Source: Rikenellaceae bacterium (GTDB taxonomy: Bacteria > Bacteroidota > Bacteroidia > Bacteroidales > Rikenellaceae). From it: a DNA stretch of 64,000 nt. The position numbers were made by a program, and so were the translations under genes. The stretch spans positions 186,001-250,000 of the forward strand of contig CABJAJ010000001.1 in NCBI GenBank assembly GCA_902363575.1. Direction: 5' to 3'. Under the pieces are notes generated by a model that made no database searches, was not told the DNA's origin, and was given only the letters and a program-made list of their open reading frames with translations. This document shows, piece after piece, positions 42,076 through 49,362 of this stretch; within the stretch, counting starts at the first letter, position 1; each line of letters starts with the position of its first letter.

Positions 42076-43206
42076 TTAAAGTCTGCGGCTCAGTTTGGCG
42101 ACCGCCGCCGTTTTCCATGCCCGGAAGTCCCCTGCCGCAATGTGTTCGCGGGCTGCGGCGACCAGCCGGAGGTAGAAGGCGATGTTGTGCAGCGAGGCGA
42201 TCTGCGCCGCCAGCATCTCGCGGCATACGACCAGGTGGTGGAGGTAGGCTTTCGTGTAGAGCGTATCGACGAATGCCGTCCCCTGGGGGTCGATGGGCGA
42301 GAAATCGTCCGCCCACTTCCTGTTGCGGATGTTGATGATACCCTCCTGCGTGAAAAGCTGTCCGTTGCGGCCGTTGCGCGTCGGCATCACGCAGTCGAAC
42401 AGGTCCACGCCCCGCTCGATGCCCTCGAGGATATTGACGGGGGTACCCACGCCCATCAGATAACGGGGTTTTTCCTGCGGCAGTATGGCATTGACCACTT
42501 CGATCATGGCGTACATCGTCTCGGTCGGCTCCCCGACCGCCAACCCCCCGATGGCATAGCCGTCGGCGTCGTATTGCAGCACGTTGCGGGCGGCGCGCTC
42601 CCGCAGGTCGGGATAGGTGCAGCCCTGCACGATGGGGAAGAGCGCCTGGTAGTGGCCGTATTTGGGTGCGGTTCGGGCATAGCGCTCGAAGCAGCGGTCG
42701 AGCCACCGCTCGGTGAGATCCAGCGACTTGGCGGCGTAATCGCGTGGTGCGTCGCCCGGCGGACACTCGTCGAAAGCCATCATGATGTCGGCCCCGATCG
42801 ACCGCTCGGTGTCGATGACGCTCTCGGGGGTGAACAGGTGGGGCGAGCCGTCGATGTGGGAGCGGAAACGACACCCCTCGTCCGTCAGCTTGCGGCAGGC
42901 CGCGAGCGAAAAGACCTGGAAGCCGCCGCTGTCGGTGAGCATCGGCCCGTCCCACGTCGAGAAGCGGTGTACGCCCCCGGCGGCTTCGATGATCTGCATG
43001 CCGGGACGCAGGTAGAGGTGATAGGTGTTGGCCAGGATGATCCGGGCGCGGGCTTCGTCGCGCACGTCGCGGTGGAAGATGCCCTTGACCGCGGCCGCCG
43101 TGCCCACGGGCATGAAGATCGGGGTATCGACCGGGCCGTGGTCGGTTTCGAGCCGCCCGACGCGGGCGGCGCTTGCGGGGTCGGTATGTCGGATCGTGAA
43201 TTTCAT
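42076..43206 (-). CDS. tgt: Queuine tRNA-ribosyltransferase lacking the zinc cysteines
   Basis: 376 residues, full length. Asp92 (LTDSGGFQVFS) and Asp271 (LFDCVMPTRNGRNG) are the general acid and nucleophile regions. In the family the zinc site is PECDCYTC...H; here it reads PQGTAFVD with Gly309, Ala311 and Asp314 in place of the three cysteines, while His340 is kept. The enzyme exchanges G34 for preQ1 in tRNAs for Asp, Asn, His and Tyr. It heads the seven-gene run to ygiQ, with an unusual repeated leader. Confidence 0.93.
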   Translation of the reverse strand: MKFTIRHTDPASAARVGRLETDHGPVDTPIFMPVGTAAAVKGIFHRDVRDEARARIILANTYHLYLRPGMQIIEAAGGVHRFSTWDGPMLTDSGGFQVFSLAACRKLTDEGCRFRSHIDGSPHLFTPESVIDTERSIGADIMMAFDECPPGDAPRDYAAKSLDLTERWLDRCFERYARTAPKYGHYQALFPIVQGCTYPDLRERAARNVLQYDADGYAIGGLAVGEPTETMYAMIEVVNAILPQEKPRYLMGVGTPVNILEGIERGVDLFDCVMPTRNGRNGQLFTQEGIINIRNRKWADDFSPIDPQGTAFVDTLYTKAYLHHLVVCREMLAAQIASLHNIAFYLRLVAAAREHIAAGDFRAWKTAAVAKLSRRL

Positions 43207-43285
43207 TGCATTTGTTGGGGATACGCCCTTTCGGCGTGAATCCTTGGTTCGTTCGGGTATTAAGCGTTCGATCGGTCGCAACGCT

Positions 43286-43333
43286 GTTACGCCTCTCGTT
43301 ACATTTGTTACGATTCTCGTTACGATTCGTTAC
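43286..43333 (-). repeat. Five GTTAC repeats in the tgt leader
   Basis: GTTAC (GTAAC on the transcribed sense strand) occurs at 43286, 43298, 43307, 43319 and 43329; four of them extend to GTTACG or GTTACGATT. Spacing of 9-12 bases is close to a DNA helical turn. They lie just downstream of the -7 box, within the predicted 5' leader of tgt. Confidence 0.65.
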
Positions 43334-43339
43334 GATTTA

Positions 43340-43347
43340 CAAAAATA
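43340..43347 (-). promoter_or_regulatory. -7 box of the tgt operon
   Basis: TATTTTTG on the minus strand fits TAnnTTTG and gives a leader of about 125 bases before the tgt ATG at 43206. A correctly spaced -33 TTG is not seen. Confidence 0.5.
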
Positions 43348-43369
43348 GGTAAAACATCCGACAATTCAT

Positions 43370-43420
43370 AAAAAACTCCTGCGAGCGGTGCGGGAATTGA
43401 TTCCGCCTCGGTCGCAGGAG
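43370..43420 (-). terminator. Strong terminator at the end of the C10 array
   Basis: CTCCTGCGA (43376-43384) pairs with TCGCAGGAG (43412-43420); the loop contains a second pairing (GCGGGAAT with ATTCCGC). On the minus strand the stem is followed by six T residues (43375-43370). It insulates the tgt operon from the peptidase cassette. Confidence 0.85.
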
Positions 43421-43443
43421 CGCTACACGAATGATTCAGAAAT

Positions 43444-43476
43444 AACCCCTCCCTTCACGGAAGGAAAGGAGGGGTT
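43444..43476 (-). terminator. First hairpin after the last cassette lipoprotein
   Basis: AACCCCTCC (43444-43452) pairs with GGAGGGGTT (43468-43476), with an inner CTTC/GAAG pairing. A short TTATTT follows on the minus strand. With the next hairpin it forms a tandem terminator 12 bases after the stop codon. Confidence 0.65.
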
Positions 43477-43487
43477 GATACCGGTAA

Positions 43488-44228
43488 TCAGAACGACGTA
43501 TTTTCCGTCAGCCAATCCGGCCTGGTCGGTTTGACGGTCTTGGTCAGGATGTACTCCTTGCCGTCCGTATTGGTGAGGGTGAACGTCAGGGTGTGCTCTT
43601 CGGCCAAAGTGGGCGTAGAGAGGACTATGAACAGGGGATCGCGTTGGATAATGGCCAGTTCGTCGGGCGTGAGTTCGCTCACGGGCTTTACGATTTTCCG
43701 TGCTCCCCGGATAACGGGATCGGGCTGCGGGGAGGTGCTCTCGAAGGCATATCCGTTTCGGATGAATTCGGTAAAGGAGTTCATCGTGATTTCAAACAGG
43801 TCGTCGAGCGGGGTTCCCGCCGGATGGGTTTCATCCCAGTCGTTATTGCTCGTTATATGTATCGATACGAGATTGTCCGATAAGGCCATGCGGGAATTCC
43901 AACTGGTGGAGTTGTCCATACGTTTGAAATCGGTGTCGCCGTTTCGTGCCGCAATCTTGAGGAATTGCGCGACATGGCTCGGGTTGGGGTAATCGGGACT
44001 GGTGAAAAACTGGACGTTTTCTCCCGACCCGATTTGGATGGAGTATATCTTTCCCTGCTCATCTTCCAAACCTGTTTCCAGCGCCAGGTCCATGGACTGG
44101 TATGTACTGAGAAAATATTCGTAATATTTACTACCGCCCTCGTCGTCGATGCTCTTCTCACATGACGCGCCCGCAATAAGGATCGTGGAAAGGATGGCGA
44201 CTAATGACCATTTTATGCTGTTTTTCAT
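43488..44228 (-). CDS. C10-cassette lipoprotein (third cassette)
   Basis: 246 residues, lipobox LIAGASC (Cys23). The core shares with two other lipoproteins in the array the signature IAARNGDTDFKR, R.ALSDN, TS..WDETHPAGTPLDD, and a C-terminal HTLTFTLTNTDGKEY. It has no other recognised domain. The gene begins 3 bases after the C10 peptidase stop. A role as a linked inhibitor or partner is possible by analogy with Bacteroides C10 protease/inhibitor pairs (bfp/bfi, btp/bti), but those inhibitors are smaller; this is inference. Confidence 0.78.
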   Translation of the reverse strand: MKNSIKWSLVAILSTILIAGASCEKSIDDEGGSKYYEYFLSTYQSMDLALETGLEDEQGKIYSIQIGSGENVQFFTSPDYPNPSHVAQFLKIAARNGDTDFKRMDNSTSWNSRMALSDNLVSIHITSNNDWDETHPAGTPLDDLFEITMNSFTEFIRNGYAFESTSPQPDPVIRGARKIVKPVSELTPDELAIIQRDPLFIVLSTPTLAEEHTLTFTLTNTDGKEYILTKTVKPTRPDWLTENTSF

Positions 44229-44231
44229 GGC

Positions 44232-45599
44232 TCAATACATTTCTGTGTACGTAATCATTCGTTTTCCTCCGTTATAGTCGTCATCGACAGGTGTGTAATC
44301 GATGTCCGGTATGACTGCCTGTTCGTTGGTATTGAACAATCCGATATGGTAAAAACCATCGCAGCGTCCTCCCCATCCGAAATTGCAATGCATCAAAGTC
44401 TGAGTCTGGTTGCTGACGGAATAGTCGCTCCGCTTGCCGAAAATAACGGCATACTGGTCGCGTCGTCGGTAAAGCCACCCGTCGGCGACCCATGCATGTC
44501 CTTCCTTTTGTGCGTTGACCGCACGTACATAGGTAGGCCGTTGGCGTTCCCAAAGCATGGTTCTCACGTAGGAAGGTCGGAATGTGTGGTTGTTGACCCC
44601 TTTATAACCGATATACTTGAAACAGTATTCGGCATCGTCGATACTTGCGCCACTTTGAGTCACTCCGTAATTCATACCGAGCTTCAGTCCGAGGGCTGCG
44701 ACCAATAACGCTACCTGATTCGCGATGGAAGAATTTCTATTTAAGAGATCCGGATCGATTATCCCCTGCCTGATAAGCGTCCAGTTGAGCGATATGTTTC
44801 CGATGCGTCCGGGTGATACGTTGTGATGCAAATGGTTGGATGCGACGATCTGCGCCATGGCGATCGCCGCGCAGCCGGCCACGCAAGTCTCTCCGCCGAT
44901 AACCGGGCAATGCCTGTTGAACGGATCCTCCTGATGCCAACGTGTTGTTACCATGGGGGCGACGTATTCCAAATTCTTCCAGTCGCTCCATTCGTACCCC
45001 TCGAAACCGGCAGGAGGGTTGCCCAGTTGCGTGTCGAAATCGGTAAAAGGCCCTGTCGGGATACCGCCGCCGCCGATGCCTCCTCCACCGATTCCACCGC
45101 CACCGATTCCGCCGATACCGGACACATAATTCATCAGCATTTCATTGGGGAAGGTGAACTCCTCGGGTGCGGTCTGACCGTTGGCGGCACGTACCAATTC
45201 CTCGGTCGTCAGAGAGCCTTCGTCGGTCACGGCCAGCACCGCGGGCAGCCGGTCGTCGGCCCCCAGTACGGCATAGCCTGCGTCATCTTCGAAATTGACC
45301 ACGTAAAGCAGGTTTTCGGGCTGTTCGCCCGGCTCGCTTGCCGAGCGCGTGAGGGGAAGCGCCTGCGCATGGAGCGTCTGCACCTGCGCAACGGTACGCA
45401 CGCCGCCTGCGCGGGTGCCCTGCCCGTCGATCACCCCCAAGAGGTCGTCGAGTTCCTCGAGGGCTTGGTCGATCGGCACCGCATGCCGGCCGACTGTCGG
45501 GGGCGGATCGGGATTCGGAAATTCATCGGGTTGAGGTTCCGAGCACGAAGCCAGGAAAAGACCCGCCGCCAGCAGAAGAAATAGTCTGAGCTGTTTCAT
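44232..45599 (-). CDS. C10-family (streptopain-like) cysteine peptidase, lipoprotein
   Basis: 455 residues. Lipobox LASC (Cys19); Spi-like pro-region about 40-160 (ENLLYVVNFEDDAGYAVLGADDRLPAVLAV); a Gly/Ile linker about 161-184; catalytic domain with Cys243 (CVAGCAAIAMAQ), His368 (GHAWVADGW) and CNFGWGG. The pro-region probably keeps the enzyme inactive until cleaved. The ATG at 45599 lies after a -7 box. The pro-region is nearly identical to that of the peptidase at 47412-48824, while the catalytic domains differ greatly. Confidence 0.93.
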   Translation of the reverse strand: MKQLRLFLLLAAGLFLASCSEPQPDEFPNPDPPPTVGRHAVPIDQALEELDDLLGVIDGQGTRAGGVRTVAQVQTLHAQALPLTRSASEPGEQPENLLYVVNFEDDAGYAVLGADDRLPAVLAVTDEGSLTTEELVRAANGQTAPEEFTFPNEMLMNYVSGIGGIGGGGIGGGGIGGGGIPTGPFTDFDTQLGNPPAGFEGYEWSDWKNLEYVAPMVTTRWHQEDPFNRHCPVIGGETCVAGCAAIAMAQIVASNHLHHNVSPGRIGNISLNWTLIRQGIIDPDLLNRNSSIANQVALLVAALGLKLGMNYGVTQSGASIDDAEYCFKYIGYKGVNNHTFRPSYVRTMLWERQRPTYVRAVNAQKEGHAWVADGWLYRRRDQYAVIFGKRSDYSVSNQTQTLMHCNFGWGGRCDGFYHIGLFNTNEQAVIPDIDYTPVDDDYNGGKRMITYTEMY

Positions 45600-45736
45600 C
45601 GCGTTGTAATTTAAGTTAAACAAAAACCGGGCAAGAGGTCTTTTTACAAAGATAATACAACCGAAAGAAAAATCGATCTTACATCAAAAACACAAACAAT
45701 TGATTTTCAATAGCTATTTTTATTTATTTTCTTACA
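45048..45736 (-). repeat. Duplicated leader and pro-region, copy in third cassette
   Basis: Promoter leader, signal peptide, pro-region and Gly linker match 48270-48960 almost base for base. Similarity falls sharply after the linker at the downstream end and after CTTACA at the upstream end. The offset between copies is 3225 bases. Confidence 0.85.
45647..45654 (-). promoter_or_regulatory. -7 box of the third C10 cassette
   Basis: TATCTTTG on the minus strand, 48 bases before the ATG at 45599. The same box and spacing recur before the other complete peptidase. Upstream sequence is AT-rich, without a clear TTG at the expected distance. Confidence 0.55.
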
Positions 45737-45796
45737 TCCATACCGGATACCCGAATATCACCGAACCGCGGCTCCCCGAGCAGGAAAAAACAGCGG

Positions 45797-46480
45797 TCAT
45801 TCCGTTTCCGGGTCATACGGCTTAGGGATACAGGTAACTGTGGGCATATGGACCTTTCCGTCGGTGGTGGTGATGGTGAGCGTAAGGGTATGCGGCTCCT
45901 CGGTCGAAGGGGCTCGGAGGAAGCGTATTTTAGGCAAATCGGGAAGATAAATATATAATTCATAATCCAAAATTTGCATTTGATCGGCATTCAACTGATC
46001 GAGCCTTCCGCATACGGAATTGTATTCACTGCCCGAATATTGGCTGTGAATGAACTGGGCATAAGACCATGCGCAGAACTCCATTATATCATCGAGAGGT
46101 GTTCCCGCCGGATGATCGGCATCCCAATTTTTGTCGCTGGTAACGCTCAACGATTGGAAGTTGTCGGCTAACGCATAACGGTTGGGCCATTCGTAGTATG
46201 CCGGTCTGTTGTAGGTCATATCGCCATTGCGTTCCGCAATCTGCAAATACCGTTCGCGGGCCTGATCGCCTGCGGTCTGAATATCGGGGCTGGGTACTCT
46301 TTTGAGCCCTTCTTCCGCAATGGATAATACCATGCCGGTTCGGTCTTCGAGTGCATCCAATGTATAGGTACCTTCGAGGTAGTAGGGTATGAAGTGCTGG
46401 ATTGGCAACGTATTGTCCTGTTCCTTATTACAGGATAGGAAGAATCCCGTGCATAAGAGGAGAAAACCGATTTTTTTCAT
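45797..46480 (-). CDS. C10-cassette lipoprotein (middle cassette)
   Basis: 227 residues, lipobox FLSC (Cys17). Shares with the lipoprotein at 46738 the segments RERYLQIAERNGD, YNR.A.YEW, R.ALADNF..LSVTSDK.WD, HPAGTPLDD and LP.IRFLRAPSTE.PHTLTLTITTTDGK. The two are clearly paralogous and closer to each other than to the third. The ATG at 46480 overlaps the stop of a degraded peptidase remnant by four bases, so the original operon junction survives. It now probably depends on the upstream cassette promoter. Confidence 0.78.
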   Translation of the reverse strand: MKKIGFLLLCTGFFLSCNKEQDNTLPIQHFIPYYLEGTYTLDALEDRTGMVLSIAEEGLKRVPSPDIQTAGDQARERYLQIAERNGDMTYNRPAYYEWPNRYALADNFQSLSVTSDKNWDADHPAGTPLDDIMEFCAWSYAQFIHSQYSGSEYNSVCGRLDQLNADQMQILDYELYIYLPDLPKIRFLRAPSTEEPHTLTLTITTTDGKVHMPTVTCIPKPYDPETE

Positions 46481-46690
46481 AAATGCGTGATATTGTCGTA
46501 GGTTAAAATTTTGATATTCTGATCGTAATAGGTTCCACCCCGACCGCCCGGATCATCCGGTTCGCGGACCGTCGGGCCTGTGAACGAATTGAATTGATCC
46601 GGTGCGAGTAATATCCGTCGGCAGTGCCATTCCATCCGAAATTGCAATGAACGAGCATTTGCGTTTGCGTTCCGATTTTCCTTTGCTCCC
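46477..46690 (-). pseudogene. C-terminal shard of a C10 peptidase with a frameshift
   Basis: Minus-strand reading gives GTQTQMLVHCNFGWNGTADGYY, matching the C-terminal part of the peptidase at 47412-48824. After the tyrosines the match continues only in the next frame (QFNSFTGPTVREPDDP, then RGGTYYDQNIKILTYDN). A single-base deletion explains this. An in-frame TGA precedes the first segment, and pro-region and active-site regions are missing. The remnant's stop still overlaps the next lipoprotein start (ATGA). Confidence 0.85.
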
Positions 46691-46737
46691 GTCACCAGAG
46701 CTGGTCATCGTATTTCTTTTCCTCTGTTACTACTGAA

Positions 46738-47415
46738 TCAGGGCACATATGCCTCCGGTCTGAGGGTGATGGTCGGCCGGTAGGTTTTGCCTTCGGTCGT
46801 AGTGATTGTGAGGGTGAGGGTATGCGGCCCCTCGGTTGAAGGGGCTCGGAGGAAGCGTATCTGTGGTAGATCGCGCAAATAGCTATCCGGCTCGAAATTG
46901 AGCACTTCCATTTGCCCCTCAGTCACGTGGTTCAGAGGTACGGAAATTTGCGTATATATGTTTCCGCTGTACCCTGACCGGATATATGGACTGTAGGAGT
47001 AGGCTTTAAACAGCAGGATGTCCCCCAATCCTGTTCCGGCGGGGTGGTGGGTGTCCCATGCTTTGTCGCTGGTAACGGATAAAAGACAAAAATTATCTGC
47101 CAGCGCTTCACGTTCATACCATTCATAGTCCGCAAACCGATTGTAGTCGGTGTCCCCGTTACGTTCAGCAATTTGAAGATAGCGTTCCCGGAAGGGATAG
47201 CTGCCCTGTTTTGTATCGGGACTCTGGATTTTTACCCTGTCCTTTTCAAGAATGGTTATCCAAAATCCGGTACAGTCGTTTATCGGCTCAAGTCGGTAGG
47301 GGCCTTCGACATAGGTTCGGATAAAGTGTTCGACCTGGTGAAGGTCCTGCGGCTCTTTGTCGCAGGAAGTCATCACACTGACGACCAAAAGCATCAGAAA
47401 ATAGGTTCTATTCAT
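46738..47415 (-). CDS. C10-cassette lipoprotein (first cassette)
   Basis: 225 residues, lipobox MTSC (Cys18). Paralogue of the lipoprotein at 45797 over its whole length (YVEGPYRLEPINDCTGF, RERYLQIAERNGDTDYNR, WDTHHPAGTGLGDI, RFLRAPSTEGPHTLTLTITTTEGK). It overlaps the stop of its C10 peptidase by four bases. The constant pairing of peptidase and lipoprotein in three cassettes suggests they act together, perhaps as enzyme and inhibitor or substrate-docking partner. Confidence 0.78.
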   Translation of the reverse strand: MNRTYFLMLLVVSVMTSCDKEPQDLHQVEHFIRTYVEGPYRLEPINDCTGFWITILEKDRVKIQSPDTKQGSYPFRERYLQIAERNGDTDYNRFADYEWYEREALADNFCLLSVTSDKAWDTHHPAGTGLGDILLFKAYSYSPYIRSGYSGNIYTQISVPLNHVTEGQMEVLNFEPDSYLRDLPQIRFLRAPSTEGPHTLTLTITTTEGKTYRPTITLRPEAYVP

Positions 47416-48824
47416 AACGGCAGAATGTCGTTGTACATGAGAATATCGATATTATTATTGTAATTCGTGCCCCCACGCAGTGTCGGATCGTCGGGCTCCC
47501 GCGCTGAAGGGCCAATAAATGTATTGAATTGTCCCGGAAAATAATATCCGTCGGCTGTTCCGTTCCATCCGAAATTGCAATGGACGAGCGTTTGCGTCTG
47601 CGTTCCGACAAACCGTTGGCTTCCGTCGATGAAATTGGCATACATATTCCGTGTACGTACCAACCACCCGTCAATTACCCATGCATGATGTCCTTTTCCG
47701 TCCTCCTTAACTTTCTTTCCGTCGGCTTTCACGATAGTCGGATAACCACAGGTTACCACCATATGATATGCTCGCTCTGCCGTAAAGTTGATCTTTTTAG
47801 CAAATGTATACCCATAATAGCCGATGAATATAATACCGCTTGACGGTGCAGAACTCTCTACGATTCCATAATCACTTATCGTCATCCCTGTTTCCCGTCC
47901 GCAACCTCGAATCAAATAGGCTACTGCCAATGCTTCGGGGGTAGGTGGAGTTGTTTTTTCGCTTAATAGAGTCGGATCTTCTATCGCTTTGAAAACACTA
48001 GGCCAATCAATACGATAAGATCCGATCTTATCTGGGCCAAGTCCATATTCGTATTTATTGGCACATAGGATTTGTGCGGTAGCAACAGCGACGCATCCGG
48101 TCACGCATTTCTGACCGTTAATCGCAGGACAATAGGCATTGAAAGGAGCGTTTTGACCCCATTTGGTGCGAGTCATCGGCGGAGTATATTCGACCGGCTT
48201 CCATTCATCGACCGTATTACCGGTAAAAGTAATATCCACAGGACCCTGTTGCCATCCCAAATCCGTTATAGGCCCTGTCGGGATACCGCCGCCACCGCCA
48301 ATGCCTCCTCCCCCGATTCCACCGCCGCCAATGCCGCCGATACCGGACACATAATTCATCAGCATTTCATTGGGGAAGGTGAACTCTTCGGGAGTGGTCT
48401 GACCGTTGGCGGCACGTACCAATTCCTCGGTCGTCAGAGAGCCTTCGTCGGTCACGGCCAGCACCGCGGGCAGCCGGTCGTCGGCCCCCAGTACGGCATA
48501 GCCTGCGTCCTCCTCGAAATTGACCACATAGAGCAGTTCACCGGGCTGTTCGCCCGGCTCGCCCGCCGAGCGCGTGAGGGGAAGCGCCTGCGCATGGAGG
48601 GTCTGCACCTGCGCAACCGTACGCACGCCACCTGCGCGGGTGCCCTGCCCGTCGATCACCCCCAAAAGGTCGTCGAGTTCCCCGAGGGCTTGGTCGATCG
48701 GCACCGCATGCCGGCCGACTGTCGGGGGCGGATCGGGATTCGGGAATTCCTCGGGTTGAGGTTCCGAGCACGAAGTCAGGAAAAGACCCGCCGCCAGCAG
48801 AAGAAATAGTCTGAGCTGTTTCAT
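47412..48824 (-). CDS. C10-family (streptopain-like) cysteine peptidase, lipoprotein
   Basis: 470 residues. Lipobox LTSC (Cys19), pro-region about 40-160 almost identical to that at 44232-45599, Gly/Ile linker to about 185, then a catalytic domain with Cys244 (CVTGCVAVATAQ), His380 (GHHAWVIDGW) and CNFGWNG. The catalytic part shares only scattered motifs with the other peptidase and is more AT-rich than the pro-region. Surface or periplasmic location is inferred from the lipobox. It is first in the array, with the leader shared by both complete cassettes. Confidence 0.93.
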   Translation of the reverse strand: MKQLRLFLLLAAGLFLTSCSEPQPEEFPNPDPPPTVGRHAVPIDQALGELDDLLGVIDGQGTRAGGVRTVAQVQTLHAQALPLTRSAGEPGEQPGELLYVVNFEEDAGYAVLGADDRLPAVLAVTDEGSLTTEELVRAANGQTTPEEFTFPNEMLMNYVSGIGGIGGGGIGGGGIGGGGGIPTGPITDLGWQQGPVDITFTGNTVDEWKPVEYTPPMTRTKWGQNAPFNAYCPAINGQKCVTGCVAVATAQILCANKYEYGLGPDKIGSYRIDWPSVFKAIEDPTLLSEKTTPPTPEALAVAYLIRGCGRETGMTISDYGIVESSAPSSGIIFIGYYGYTFAKKINFTAERAYHMVVTCGYPTIVKADGKKVKEDGKGHHAWVIDGWLVRTRNMYANFIDGSQRFVGTQTQTLVHCNFGWNGTADGYYFPGQFNTFIGPSAREPDDPTLRGGTNYNNNIDILMYNDILPL

Positions 48825-48960
48825 CGCATGGAATTTAAGTTGAACAAAAGGCGGGCAGGAGGTCTTGTTACAAAGATAAGGAAAAAGGATGGGAAACCGA
48901 CCTTACATCGGAATCGCAAACCATTGATTTCCAATAGGGGTTATTGTTTATTTTCTTACA
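48270..48960 (-). repeat. Duplicated leader and pro-region, copy in first cassette
   Basis: Counterpart of 45048-45736. The linker here has one additional glycine. Differences in the pro-region are few (for example Asp/Glu and Ser/Gly swaps). Confidence 0.85.
48871..48878 (-). promoter_or_regulatory. -7 box of the first C10 cassette
   Basis: TATCTTTG on the minus strand, 47 bases before the ATG at 48824; same box and flanks as at 45647. Confidence 0.55.
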
Positions 48961-49045
48961 CGGTTACAAATACGACTTTTCCGACAGGAAAAAGGAGCTG
49001 AAATCCGGAAAAAGACAGGAGGTTTCTCCGCTCTGACTCGTGCTT

Positions 49046-49340
49046 ACAGGATAAGGGCGACACTTCGGCAAAATAACCCTGCGCGCCAGTTGCTTTACAG
49101 GCGGTTTGTTCACTCTATACAGAATATGGACAGCGCCCTGGCAGAATAACTCCGCGGGGCAGTTGTTTACAGGCGGTTGGTTCACTCTTTACAGAATACG
49201 GACAGCGTACTGGCAGAAAACTCAGCGGGTGCGGCTGCTTTGTGCCCGGTTTGTTCGATCTTTACGGGATGGGACGGCATCGCGGAAAAACAACCCCGAG
49301 AGTCCGGTTGCTTTTGCGCCCGGTTTGTACTATCTTTGCC
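49046..49340 (+). repeat. Four tandem ~73-bp promoter-like repeats
   Basis: Anchors GGTTTGTT (49103), GGTTGGTT (49175), GGTTTGTT (49248) and GGTTTGTA (49322) recur at 72, 73 and 74 bases. Each copy also holds a GGACAGC- or GGCGAC-like start, a (CAG)TTG-type element and a CTCTATAC/CTCTTTAC/ATCTTTAC/TATCTTTG block. Only the last copy has a perfect -7 box. The copies diverge by about a quarter, so the duplication is not recent. The rest of 48961-49362 holds nothing else I can recognise. Confidence 0.75.
49308..49338 (+). promoter_or_regulatory. Promoter of the glycosyltransferase operon
   Basis: TTG (49308-49310) and TATCTTTG (49331-49338) are separated by 20 bases, the ideal Bacteroidota spacing. 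It is the fourth copy of the tandem repeat; transcription should begin near 49345, 18 bases before the ATG. Confidence 0.75.
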
Positions 49341-49362
49341 TCCGACTAAGCGAAAATCCGAA

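Noticed and set aside
47529-47843. Small plus-strand frame within the first C10 peptidase
   Set aside because: Antisense to a peptidase with clear active-site motifs; no support of its own.
49046-49340. CRISPR array
   Set aside because: Repeats are contiguous, degenerate and ~73 bases long, without regular spacers, and no cas genes are present.
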